Source: Companilactobacillus sp. (GTDB lineage Bacteria > Bacillota > Bacilli > Lactobacillales > Lactobacillaceae). From it: a stretch of DNA of 64,000 bases. The DNA is taken from NCBI RefSeq assembly GCF_022484265.1, contig NZ_JAKVLR010000001.1, positions 806,001-870,000 of the forward strand, given 5' to 3'. Below, piece after piece: positions 33,343 to 41,786 of the stretch (within the stretch, counting starts at the first letter, position 1; each line of letters opens with the position of its first letter). The notes below the pieces were generated by a model. It had not been told where the DNA came from, ran no database searches, and saw nothing but the letters and a program-made list of their open reading frames with translations. Both the position numbers and the translations under genes were made by a program.

Positions 33343-33783
33343 ATGCTATCCATTAAACAAATCTCGTTGATTCGTTCTTTTAATCGTGAATATACAACTA
33401 CTTTAGGCTTGTTGAATCGAGATGTTTTTGACACGACTTTGAGTTTCCCAGAATCACGAGTCCTGTTGCAAATTTCTGAATCTAAGCAGATCACTCCTAA
33501 AGAAATCTCGAATCGCCTTGATCTTGATGCGAGTTACGCCAGCCGCTTGATCAAAAAACTAGATAAATTGGGATACTTGATCATTACTCAATCCCCAATT
33601 GACGCTCGTTCAAAAATCATCGAACTTTCTAAAATCGGTAAATCGACCGTGGAAGAATTAGACGAAGACTCGAATGTCCAAATTCAGAATTTGATCAGCA
33701 ACTTAGACGAGTCTCAACAAAAGGATCTTTACCAATCATTTAAAACTATCAACACACTTTTATTTAAGAAAGAGGAACACTAA
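33343..33783 (+). CDS. MarR family transcriptional regulator
   Basis: 146 residues, dimeric winged-helix DNA-binding protein. The recognition region is ITPKEISNRLDLDASYASRLIKKLDKLGYL and the wing SPIDARSKIIELS. RBS AGGAGG. The next gene, a GNAT acetyltransferase, starts 1 base after its stop, so the two form an operon. Twin palindromes around the promoter argue for autoregulation. No pump gene is linked. Confidence 0.9.
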   Translation: MLSIKQISLIRSFNREYTTTLGLLNRDVFDTTLSFPESRVLLQISESKQITPKEISNRLDLDASYASRLIKKLDKLGYLIITQSPIDARSKIIELSKIGKSTVEELDEDSNVQIQNLISNLDESQQKDLYQSFKTINTLLFKKEEH

Positions 33784-33784
33784 T

Positions 33785-34213
33785 ATGTGGCAAGTAAAAC
33801 AATTTTCGGAACTATCCACCGAAGAGCTTTTTCAAATATATCAATTACGTTCAGCTGTTTTTGTAGTCGAACAAGACCGTCTCTATCAAGATGTCGACGT
33901 TCATGACAAGGAATGTCTTCACCTGATGAATGTTGAAAATAATCAACTAGTTTCCTATGCACGTATTTTTATGGAGGGAGATCACTTGACCTTTGGTCGC
34001 GTAGTGATTGCTAAAGACCACCGAGGAATCGGCATGGGTTCAGAATTGGTCAAACAGATCCTCAAGACTATCAAGAAATATTATCCCGATGAAAAAGTCG
34101 AGATCCACGCTGAAGACTATGTTCAGCATTTTTATGAAAAATTCGGTTTCAAACGTATCGGAGACATTATTTCTTTCAATAATTCGCCACACGTCAAAAT
34201 GGTGCTGCAATAA
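33785..34213 (+). CDS. GNAT family N-acetyltransferase, ElaA-like
   Basis: 142 residues; ElaA-type acetyltransferase with LRSAVFVVEQ, YARIF and the acetyl-CoA loop HRGIGMGSELV. Paralogue of the gene at 18025-18474. It is co-transcribed with the MarR regulator, which suggests its expression is induced by the MarR ligand. The acceptor is unknown. A short unannotated AT-rich stretch of about 200 bases follows before ahpC. Confidence 0.87.
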   Translation: MWQVKQFSELSTEELFQIYQLRSAVFVVEQDRLYQDVDVHDKECLHLMNVENNQLVSYARIFMEGDHLTFGRVVIAKDHRGIGMGSELVKQILKTIKKYYPDEKVEIHAEDYVQHFYEKFGFKRIGDIISFNNSPHVKMVLQ

Positions 34214-34329
34214 ATTCCTAGATGAGAATGACTCACCTGGTTTGATTATTTCAATAATCATTCTAAATGATTTGATATCCATTAATTCCTAATCTAAACG
34301 TATTTATAGCACTTTCATTTTTCTAGATT

Positions 34330-34354
34330 GTAATCATTATTAAATAATAATTAC
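34330..34354. promoter_or_regulatory. Inverted repeat upstream of ahpC, possible PerR-like site
   Basis: GTAAT..ATTAC ends enclosing CATTATTAAATAATA, largely self-complementary over 25 bp. It resembles a Per box (TTATAATNATTATAA) only loosely. Confidence 0.35.
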
Positions 34355-34420
34355 TATTATCTATTGAATTTTCACAAATTTGATTTATGATTAAGATATA
34401 CATTTGAAAGGAGCTTGTTT

Positions 34421-34981
34421 ATGTTTATTAATAAAGAAATACCTGACTTTAATGTTAAAGGTTACCAAAATGGTGAGATCAAAGATTACACAAAGAATGA
34501 CTTATTAGGTAAATGGTCAATCATCTTCTTCTACCCCGCTGACTTTTCATTCGTTTGCCCAACTGAATTGAGCGAACTTCAAGATGATTACGAAGACTTC
34601 AAGAAGAACAATGCTGAAGTATACTCAGTTTCTGTCGACAGTGAATTTTCACATAAGGCTTGGGCTGATGCTACTGATACTATCGGTAAGATCGAATACC
34701 CAATGCTTTCAGACCAAACACATCAACTATCGAACTTCTTCGACTTGTTAGATTCAGAAAGCGGTCAAGCATATCGTGGCGTATTCATCGTCAACCCAGA
34801 AGGTGTTATCAAGTCATACACTATCAATGCTATGGGTATTGGTAGAAATGCCGATGAAATTTTAAGAACATTGCAAGCTGCTCAATTCGTTGCTGAAAAC
34901 GGCGACAACGTTTGCCCTGCTAACTGGCATCCAGGGGAAAAGACAATCAAGCCATCAACTAATCTTGTTGGTAAAATCTAA
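34421..34981 (+). CDS. ahpC: AhpC-type peroxiredoxin (2-Cys)
   Basis: 186 residues; reduces hydrogen peroxide, alkyl hydroperoxides and peroxynitrite. The peroxidatic Cys46 is in DFSFVCPTE and the resolving Cys165 in GDNVCPANWHPGE. The ATG at 34421 with AAGGAG upstream is chosen over a TTG two codons earlier. The usual partner AhpF is not adjacent, so the electron donor must be encoded elsewhere. Monocistronic, with a terminator. Confidence 0.95.
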   Translation: MFINKEIPDFNVKGYQNGEIKDYTKNDLLGKWSIIFFYPADFSFVCPTELSELQDDYEDFKKNNAEVYSVSVDSEFSHKAWADATDTIGKIEYPMLSDQTHQLSNFFDLLDSESGQAYRGVFIVNPEGVIKSYTINAMGIGRNADEILRTLQAAQFVAENGDNVCPANWHPGEKTIKPSTNLVGKI

Positions 34982-34992
34982 AAATATTTTTT

Positions 34993-35027
34993 CGACGTTG
35001 ATGATAATTCATCGACGTCTTTTTTTG
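34993..35027 (+). terminator. Terminator of ahpC
   Basis: CGACGTTGATGA-TAAT-TCATCGACGTC followed by TTTTTTT. Confidence 0.9.
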
Positions 35028-35073
35028 TGCAATGTTAAACTTAGGTCAGTATTAAAAAGAAAGTTGGTTCAAT

Positions 35074-37611
35074 ATGCAAATTCGACATAAAAATTATATT
35101 CCAGATAATATTGAAGTTCGTGGTGCGAATGCCAACAATCTAAAAAACTTAGATATTGACATCCCTTTAAATTCATTCGTGGCAATCACTGGCGTCTCAG
35201 GTTCCGGTAAATCTTCATTAGCCATGGATACGATCTATTCCGAGGGAGCTCGAAAGTATCTCAATGCCCTCTCGACCTATACCAGAAGACGAATCGCACA
35301 AGTGGGTCGCTCCGATGTTAAGGAAATCAAAAACTTACCATCAACGATTGCTTTAAGACAACGTCCCACCGTCCCTGGCATGCGTTCAACAGTCGGAACA
35401 ATGACTGAAAGTCTTAATATTTTACGATTGATGTTCTCGCGTTTGAGTTCAGTCGTTTGTCCAAACGGACACCGACTCGACCCAACGCTCAAAATTTCTG
35501 AAGTCATGGACTTACCCACTTCTGACGAACAAATGGGAGAATTGACCTGTCCTGTTTGTGGCGCAAAGTTTATGGCCTTTAGTGCTGAAGACTTCGCATT
35601 TAACTCAGATGGAGCTTGTCCAACTTGTGAGGGTACTGGAACGTTGAAACAGTTGGAACAATCAAAGATCATCCCGGACGAAAATCTTTCAATTGAAGAA
35701 GGAGCCATCCGTTCTTGGGGGTTGCCAGGACGTTCCATGCAGCAGCCTATCGCTCGTGAATTAGGAGTCAGAACTGACGTCCCATTTAAGGACTTGACTG
35801 ACAAGGAAAAAGACATTTTGCTGCACGGTAAAGGGGTTAAAAGAAAGATCACTTTGCCAACCTCAACAGGTAAAGCTTTTACCCTCAACGCTCTTTATGA
35901 GAATGCTTTTGATGCTGTCCGACACAGTCTTGAATCAACTAAAAATGAAAACACATTGACTCGTTTGGGCAGATTTTACACTGTTAAAACTTGTCCTACT
36001 TGTGGAGGGAGTCGTTTCAATCCAAAATTGTTTACTAATCATTTAGTTGATAAAAATATTGCTGAAGTCTGCGAATTCACTGTTAGCGAGCTACAAGATT
36101 TTTGTCAAAAGATCATGGATTGGCTGCCTGATGAAATGCAAAAATTAGGTAAAAATTTGACCACCGAATTGCTCGACCTATTATCGCCAATCGATGATTT
36201 GGGTCTGAACTATTTGTCTCTTACTAGAGCTGGAAATACATTGTCGACTGGTGAGCTGCAACGTATTCAATTAGCTAGAACGATCAGAAACCAAATGACC
36301 GGAGTATTGTACGTTCTTGATGAACCCAGTGTCGGCTTACATGCAGCAAATGTTGCCGGCTTGATCAAAATCCTCAAAGAGTTAGTACGACTGGGGAATT
36401 CTTTGATCGTAGTTGATCACGATACCAGTATCATTGCTGCAGCTGATTACGTGATCGAGATTGGACCTGACTCAGGTGCTGATGGTGGTCGAGTTATCAC
36501 TCAAGGAACTGTCGATCAGATTAAATCCCAACCTAGTTCGATTATTGAACCTTATTTGACCGGTCAAGCTGACATCATCAAACATCCACAGCGACAAGAA
36601 ATTTTTAAAAAAGGCGAGATCAGCGTTGATATCTCGGATCGATTCAACATTCATAACATGCATGCTAAATTTGCCAAAGAACGATTGAATCTAGTAACAG
36701 GAATGTCTGGTTCTGGTAAAACCACACTGATTTTTGATAGTTTGATTCCAGCATTAGATCATGTCATCAAGCACGATTCGATGCCAGATTATGTCTCAAA
36801 CGTTGAAGCTGGAGATGTTAAAAATATCGTCACAGTCGACTCAGTCCCAATCGGTAAAAACGTGCGCTCAACTGTGGCCACTTACAGCAAAGTACTAGAC
36901 GAAGTTAGAAAACTTTTTGCCAAAACGGACGCTGCTAAAAATAAACATTTCACTGCTTCGAATTTTTCATACAATAATAAAGAAGGTGCTTGCCCTAATT
37001 GTGGAGGTACCGGCGTTATCACGTTAGATATCCAGTATTTGCCAGATATGGTCGAAACATGCCCAGTCTGCCATGGGAATCGTTATAAGAAAGAAATCCT
37101 AGACATTACTTGGCACGGGAAAAATTTAGCCGAGATATTAAATATGTCAGTCAAAGAGGCAACCGGATTTTTTGAAGACGATACCCGGATCCACAACATC
37201 TTAGAAGTGATCGACAATATTGGATTAAGCTATTTGAAACTTGGCGAAAGCACACCTACCCTTTCTGGAGGCGAGGCTCAACGTTTGAAATTAGTCACCT
37301 ATATGAAACGTAGTCAGAAAAACACGCTATTTATTTTTGACGAACCAAGTGTCGGATTACATCCCAAAGACGTTTCTGTTTTGATCGACGTAATGGACCA
37401 ATTATTGAAGCATCGTGCAACTGTCATCGTGATCGAACACGACTTAGACTTGATTGCTAATGCAGACTATATCAACGATCTTGGTCCCGAAGGTGGGATC
37501 AATGGTGGAAAAATAGTTGCTACTGGTACGCCAAAAGATATTTGTTACAATAAAGAAAGCGTTACCGGCAAATATCTCAAAGAACATCTTGAGTTGTTTA
37601 ATTTGCTGTAA
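35074..37611 (+). CDS. UvrA-like ABC ATPase (short UvrA2-type)
   Basis: 845 residues, about 100 shorter than canonical UvrA. Two ABC modules are present: Walker A GVSGSGKSS (40-48) and a second GMSGSGKTT (about 545), signatures LSTGELQRIQL and LSGGEAQRLKL, and Walker B LDEPSVGLH in both. Zinc-type CPVCGAKF..CPTCEGTG, CPTCGGSRF and CPNCGGTG..CPVCHGNR pairs are kept. The missing part corresponds to the UvrB-binding/signature-domain region, as in UvrA2/DrrC proteins, linked to drug tolerance or repair side roles. RBS is weak. It should not be taken as the main uvrA. Confidence 0.83.
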   Translation: MQIRHKNYIPDNIEVRGANANNLKNLDIDIPLNSFVAITGVSGSGKSSLAMDTIYSEGARKYLNALSTYTRRRIAQVGRSDVKEIKNLPSTIALRQRPTVPGMRSTVGTMTESLNILRLMFSRLSSVVCPNGHRLDPTLKISEVMDLPTSDEQMGELTCPVCGAKFMAFSAEDFAFNSDGACPTCEGTGTLKQLEQSKIIPDENLSIEEGAIRSWGLPGRSMQQPIARELGVRTDVPFKDLTDKEKDILLHGKGVKRKITLPTSTGKAFTLNALYENAFDAVRHSLESTKNENTLTRLGRFYTVKTCPTCGGSRFNPKLFTNHLVDKNIAEVCEFTVSELQDFCQKIMDWLPDEMQKLGKNLTTELLDLLSPIDDLGLNYLSLTRAGNTLSTGELQRIQLARTIRNQMTGVLYVLDEPSVGLHAANVAGLIKILKELVRLGNSLIVVDHDTSIIAAADYVIEIGPDSGADGGRVITQGTVDQIKSQPSSIIEPYLTGQADIIKHPQRQEIFKKGEISVDISDRFNIHNMHAKFAKERLNLVTGMSGSGKTTLIFDSLIPALDHVIKHDSMPDYVSNVEAGDVKNIVTVDSVPIGKNVRSTVATYSKVLDEVRKLFAKTDAAKNKHFTASNFSYNNKEGACPNCGGTGVITLDIQYLPDMVETCPVCHGNRYKKEILDITWHGKNLAEILNMSVKEATGFFEDDTRIHNILEVIDNIGLSYLKLGESTPTLSGGEAQRLKLVTYMKRSQKNTLFIFDEPSVGLHPKDVSVLIDVMDQLLKHRATVIVIEHDLDLIANADYINDLGPEGGINGGKIVATGTPKDICYNKESVTGKYLKEHLELFNLL

Positions 37612-37634
37612 ATCTAAGTTTTGGGGGAAATACC

Positions 37635-38501
37635 ATGAAAAAAAGTTTACAAGCTACCGTTGCTGCAATAGCAATCGCTATTTTTAGTTTGGGGATCTCA
37701 GCAACGCCAGCCTCTGCAGCACCAAAAGTTAAAAACATGGTCTCGATTGAAAAAGAGATCAAGAAAGCATCGCCCAAGAATCCAATTATTTTTTCACATC
37801 GTGGCAGTCCTTACAACAGTCCAGAGCATAGTTTTGCTGGCTATGACCACGCTATTAAAGATGGCAGTCACTTTATCGAACAAGACGTTTGGCTCAGTAA
37901 AGATGGCAAATTATACGTGACTCACGATGACAATTTGAAACGAACTACCGGTAAAGACATCAATGTTTCAAAATCTACTTCTAGCGAGTTAAATAAAGTC
38001 AAGCTTAGAAATGGCGAACCTTTGCATCAATTAAAGGACGTTTTCGCCCACTATAAGAAAAATGTTCACTACATTATCGAAGCTAAAAAAAATGACGGCG
38101 ACAACACCGACACTGAAAAAGCATTGGCAACGCAATTAGATAATTCTAAGATGAACAAAAACGTCATCATTCAAGATACCGACGTTAACGGAATTGAGTT
38201 GTTGCACAGCTTCAAGAATCAAAAGAATGTCCCATATCTTTGGTTAATGGAAGCATCTGGCGAGAATGAATACTTATCAATGATCCAAGGTGCTCCAAAG
38301 TACATCAAATTCTTGTCAATGGACGCCGAACAAGCAACGCCAAAATTGATGAAGGCTATCAACAAACGCGGTATGCTATCGGACCTATGGACCATCCAAA
38401 CATACAACGACAATTACAACGCCATCAAGGTAAATAAGACCGATAGTCTATTCACTAACAATACAAAAGAAACAAAAGCATTGATAAAAGACTGGAAATA
38501 A
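37635..38501 (+). CDS. Secreted glycerophosphodiester phosphodiesterase (GDPD)
   Basis: 288 residues with a signal peptide (1-28, ASAA cleavage). Catalytic GDPD motifs: FSHRGSPYNSPEHS (about 53-66), with His and Arg; IEQDVWLSKDGKLYVTHDDNLKRTT with Glu, Asp and the second His; and YIIEAKK. Hydrolyses glycerophosphodiesters outside the cell, possibly lipoteichoic-acid or phospholipid remnants. RBS GGGGGAAA. It starts 23 bases after the UvrA-like gene and may be read through from it. Followed by two long hairpin elements. Confidence 0.9.
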   Translation: MKKSLQATVAAIAIAIFSLGISATPASAAPKVKNMVSIEKEIKKASPKNPIIFSHRGSPYNSPEHSFAGYDHAIKDGSHFIEQDVWLSKDGKLYVTHDDNLKRTTGKDINVSKSTSSELNKVKLRNGEPLHQLKDVFAHYKKNVHYIIEAKKNDGDNTDTEKALATQLDNSKMNKNVIIQDTDVNGIELLHSFKNQKNVPYLWLMEASGENEYLSMIQGAPKYIKFLSMDAEQATPKLMKAINKRGMLSDLWTIQTYNDNYNAIKVNKTDSLFTNNTKETKALIKDWK

Positions 38502-38506
38502 AAAGA

Positions 38507-38622
38507 GCGTAAAAAAACAAGTTTTGAGGCAAGAACATAAGACAAGCCAATACGGAGTCGGTCCGTAAGACCGAAGGAGTGTTGGATTGGCTTATGTGCA
38601 CTGCCTCATTGTTTTTTTACGC
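38507..38622. repeat. Long nested hairpin element (element A)
   Basis: Outer 14-bp perfect arms GCGTAAAAAAACAA (38507-38520) and its complement (38609-38622) enclose successive nested stems GAGGCA/TGCCTC, CATAAG/CTTATG, AGCCAAT/ATTGGCT and TCGGTC-CGTAA-GACCGA. Over 116 bp nearly the whole sequence can fold into one rod. It follows the GDPD stop by 5 bases and can act as a terminator (T7 run in the 3' arm). No coding frame. Confidence 0.75.
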
Positions 38623-38628
38623 GTTTAT

Positions 38629-38719
38629 ACCCGATTTGAATGCGGAGCATAAGATCAGAAAGGTGGAGGGGGACTGTTCCCCCGTAACCTTTTTGATCTT
38701 ATGCAGTAGCATTCAGGGT
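38629..38719. repeat. Second long nested hairpin (element B)
   Basis: ACCC..TGAATGC (to 38643) pairs with GCATTCA..GGGT (38709-38719); inner stems are CATAAGATCA/TGATCTTATG, AGGT/ACCT and GGGGG-ACTGTT-CCCCC. It shares the CATAAG motif with element A, and TTTACGCGTTT flanks it on both sides (38616 and 38724). Confidence 0.72.
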
Positions 38720-38762
38720 GTCGTTTACGCGTTTCCACTATAAAAATAAAAGCGACCAGCAA

Positions 38763-38798
38763 AAAAGCATCCCCGAGGAAAGGGATGCTTTTTTAATC
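38763..38798. terminator. Terminator of adhE / of the hairpin region
   Basis: AAAAAAGCATCCC..GGGATGCTTTTTT stem; T-runs on both strands. Serves adhE (minus) and any plus-strand readthrough. The following 80 bases hold only AT-rich DNA with TTTGGTACTTTGGTACTTT short repeats. Confidence 0.9.
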
Positions 38799-38880
38799 AA
38801 TTTAAATTTTTGGAAGGAATTTAAATTTTGATTTTAGTGCTTTAGCTTTTGGTACTTTGGTACTTTCGTGAAGGATGGTA

Positions 38881-41478
38881 CTAATGCTCGATATTCTTGC
38901 CTGAATATTCATCAACCAAGATATCTTTTAGTTCTGAGATCAATGGTTCTTTAGGATTTGCAAAGGAGAATTGATCAGCAAAGGCGTTTTCTGATAGCTC
39001 ATCGACTTTTTGTTCAAATTGTGCTTTATCAACACCGTTATCTTTCAAACTTAATTTGATGTCGACTGAGTGAGCTAATTCAACAATCTTCTTGATCAAG
39101 GCCTCTTTGAGATCCTCATTGGAGGAACCATTCAAGCCAATGTATCTTGCTAATGAAGCATAATCTTCATCAGCTCTAAAGTGCTCGTATTTTGGCCACA
39201 TAGCAATCTTTGTTGGTTGCTTGAAATTATATCTTATCACTTGAGGGAGTGAAATGATAACCCCAAGACCATGAGAAAGGCCAAATTCGTTATAAAGTAC
39301 ATCTGCTAGTGAATGGCCAACACCAGCAAAGGCGTTTGCAAATGACATTCCAGCAAGAGCTGAAGCATTGTGCAATTCTGCTTGTGCATCAACGTCTCCG
39401 TCATAAGCTTTCTTCAAATTATCAACGACCAGCTTCAAGGCTTGCATAGCATATGGACGTGTATAATCTGAAGCCATGTTTGAAACAAACGATTCAACCG
39501 CATTGTTCAATACTTCTAATCCAGCAATCGCAATGATATGTTTAGGCATTGATTCAACAAATTGCGAATCGATGATTGCAACGTCAGGCGTCAATGCATA
39601 ATCAGCGATTGGATACTTAACGTTGGTACGATTGTCAGTAATATTAGAAAATGGCGTTACTTCTGAACCAGTTCCATAAGTTGTTGGAATAGCGACAAAT
39701 TGAGCTTTTTCAGGCTTAGGGAACTTGTAGGTACGTTTTCTAATATCAATGAAGCCTTGTTCTGCTCCAAACAAGTCAACATCTGGATGTTCGTAGAACA
39801 ACCACATATCTTTAGCAGCGTTCATCGTTGAACCGCCACCTAAAGCAATGATGGTATCTGGTTTGAAGATGTTCATCTGAGTTACGCCACGTCCAACCAT
39901 ATCAGTGGATGTTACGTATTCTACATCAGAGAATAAGGTATATTCAACTGGATGTTTTCTCCGTTTGAGTTCGTCAACAACTGTATCGACATATCCAAGT
40001 TGAACCATGTTAGGATCTGCAACAATCATTGCACGGTGGATACCTTCCATATCTTCCAAGTAACGTACAGAGGTTTTTTCAAAGTATACTTTAGGCTGTT
40101 TGATCCATTGCATGTTGTTTCTCCGTCTTGCGATAGTCTTGATATTCAAAAGATCGAATGATGAGACATTATGTGAAATAGAATTTTTACCCCATGAACC
40201 TGTTCCTAGTGTTAGTGATGGGATCATCTCATTGTAAAGATTTCCGATACCACCGATTGCTGAAGGAGTGTTGACTAGGACACGACTGGCTAACATCTTT
40301 ACGCCATATTCAGTGGCTAACTTCTCATCCATCGTATGAATGGCAGCTGTATGACCGAGGCCACCGTGATGGAGTAAGGCGTCAGCTTTCTTGAAGGCAT
40401 CTTCGTGACTAGTTGACTTATAAATTGAGATTACTGGAGAAAGTTTTTCGCTAGATAATGGTTCGTCGTCACCGATCTTAGTTAATTCAACAGCTAAGAC
40501 TTTAGTATCGTCAGGAACTTTGATTCCAGCAAGTTTAGCAATCTTCAAGGCAGATGCGCCGGCGATTGGTCCTTTGACTCCACCTTGAGGTCTAAACATT
40601 GTTTCGGCTAAGGCTTTATAATCAGCCTTCTTTAAAAAGGTAACATGCATCTTTTCCATTTCTTTTTTGACATCATTGTAAATTTCTTTATCAACAATGG
40701 CACTATTTTCAGATGCACAAACCATTCCGTTATCAAAAGTCTTTGAAAGTACGATATCATTAACTGCACGTCTGATATTTGCTGTTTTTTCGATATAGGC
40801 TGGTCCATTACCAGGTCCAACACCTAACGCAGGCTTACCTGTTGAATAAGCAGCTTTGACCATTCCAGGGCCACCAGTGGCAAGAACACTTGCAACGCCT
40901 TCATGATTGATCAAATAAGAAGTAGCTTCGATCGATGGCTTCTCGATCCATTGGATGATACCTTCTGGTGCACCAGCTTTAATGGCTGCTTCATACATTA
41001 CTTTTCCGGCAGCAACTGAACAATTTTGTGCTTGAGGATGGAATCCAAAGATGATCGGATTACGAGTCTTTACAGCAATCAATGATTTGAACATTGTTGT
41101 TGAAGTTGGGTTTGTAACCGGTGTGACACCAGCTAAAACGCCAAGTGGTTCAGCAACTTTGATCAAGCGATGTTCTTTGTCATCTTCAATGATCCCGACT
41201 GTCTTATCACGTTTGATCGAATGCCAGATCTCTTCGGTAGCAAACATATTTTTGATAACTTTATCTTCAGTCACGCCGCGACCAGTTTCTTGATAAGCCA
41301 TCTTAGCTAGTTTCAAACTAGCGTTAAGTCCGGCAATTGCCATTTGATGGACTATATGGTCGACCTTTTCTTGGGTAAAGTCATCCATGGCCTCCAATGC
41401 CCCATGTGCCTTGTCGACCATTTTATCGATCGTCTTGGAGACCTCTTCTTCGTTAACTTTCTTATTATCCTTTAGCAT
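38881..41478 (-). CDS. adhE: Bifunctional acetaldehyde-CoA/alcohol dehydrogenase AdhE
   Basis: 865 residues when started at ATG 41478 (GGAGG 7 bases upstream; six earlier in-frame codons overlap the RBS). The N-terminal acetaldehyde dehydrogenase domain (1-440) has Cys254 in FDNGMVCASEN; the C-terminal iron alcohol dehydrogenase domain (about 450-865) has the GGGSTMNAAKDMW cofactor motif and His ligands in FAGVGHSLADVLYNEFGLSHG. Reduces acetyl-CoA to ethanol with 2 NADH and can form spirosomes. A perfect cre site and promoter lie upstream. Confidence 0.97.
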   Translation of the reverse strand: MLKDNKKVNEEEVSKTIDKMVDKAHGALEAMDDFTQEKVDHIVHQMAIAGLNASLKLAKMAYQETGRGVTEDKVIKNMFATEEIWHSIKRDKTVGIIEDDKEHRLIKVAEPLGVLAGVTPVTNPTSTTMFKSLIAVKTRNPIIFGFHPQAQNCSVAAGKVMYEAAIKAGAPEGIIQWIEKPSIEATSYLINHEGVASVLATGGPGMVKAAYSTGKPALGVGPGNGPAYIEKTANIRRAVNDIVLSKTFDNGMVCASENSAIVDKEIYNDVKKEMEKMHVTFLKKADYKALAETMFRPQGGVKGPIAGASALKIAKLAGIKVPDDTKVLAVELTKIGDDEPLSSEKLSPVISIYKSTSHEDAFKKADALLHHGGLGHTAAIHTMDEKLATEYGVKMLASRVLVNTPSAIGGIGNLYNEMIPSLTLGTGSWGKNSISHNVSSFDLLNIKTIARRRNNMQWIKQPKVYFEKTSVRYLEDMEGIHRAMIVADPNMVQLGYVDTVVDELKRRKHPVEYTLFSDVEYVTSTDMVGRGVTQMNIFKPDTIIALGGGSTMNAAKDMWLFYEHPDVDLFGAEQGFIDIRKRTYKFPKPEKAQFVAIPTTYGTGSEVTPFSNITDNRTNVKYPIADYALTPDVAIIDSQFVESMPKHIIAIAGLEVLNNAVESFVSNMASDYTRPYAMQALKLVVDNLKKAYDGDVDAQAELHNASALAGMSFANAFAGVGHSLADVLYNEFGLSHGLGVIISLPQVIRYNFKQPTKIAMWPKYEHFRADEDYASLARYIGLNGSSNEDLKEALIKKIVELAHSVDIKLSLKDNGVDKAQFEQKVDELSENAFADQFSFANPKEPLISELKDILVDEYSGKNIEH

Positions 41479-41541
41479 ACAAAATCCTCCAAACAATTCA
41501 TAAGTTTGTTAAACCATTCACGTTATTTATTTCACATACTT

Positions 41542-41569
41542 ATATTAACACCGGAATTTTCATTTGCAA
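41542..41569 (-). promoter_or_regulatory. adhE promoter
   Basis: -35 TTGCAA (41569-41564), 16-nt spacer, -10 TAATAT (41547-41542). Confidence 0.6.
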
Positions 41570-41602
41570 GTTTTTTCACTTACTTTTTGAAAGTTTTTAT
41601 AT

Positions 41603-41618
41603 TTGTATACGCTTACAT
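41603..41618 (-). promoter_or_regulatory. cre site upstream of adhE
   Basis: Minus-strand ATGTAAGCGTATACAA matches WTGNAANCGNWNNCWW at every position. It lies about 34 bases upstream of the -35, so CcpA might activate or modulate rather than block. Confidence 0.82.
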
Positions 41619-41751
41619 AATTATTATTATATTAAGTAAAGATAATCTCTGGTCAAAGATTGTTATCATAGGAATCTAACTTCCTGGGGTTAAAGCCCAT
41701 TGTAAACATTTCTTTGAAAATAATCCGTGAAGTTACAAACTTTTTGGGCAC

Positions 41752-41785
41752 AAAAAAAGAGTGAAATTATTCACTCTTTTTATTT
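41752..41785 (-). terminator. Terminator of the mannitol operon
   Basis: AAAAAGAGTGAA / TTCACTCTTTTT stem just after mtlD. Confidence 0.9.
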
Positions 41786-41786
41786 A

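Noticed and set aside
41535..41560. Rex site in the adhE promoter (TGTGAAATAAATAACGTGAA)
   Set aside because: The second half is not inverted (GTGAA instead of TTCAC), so it does not form a Rex palindrome.
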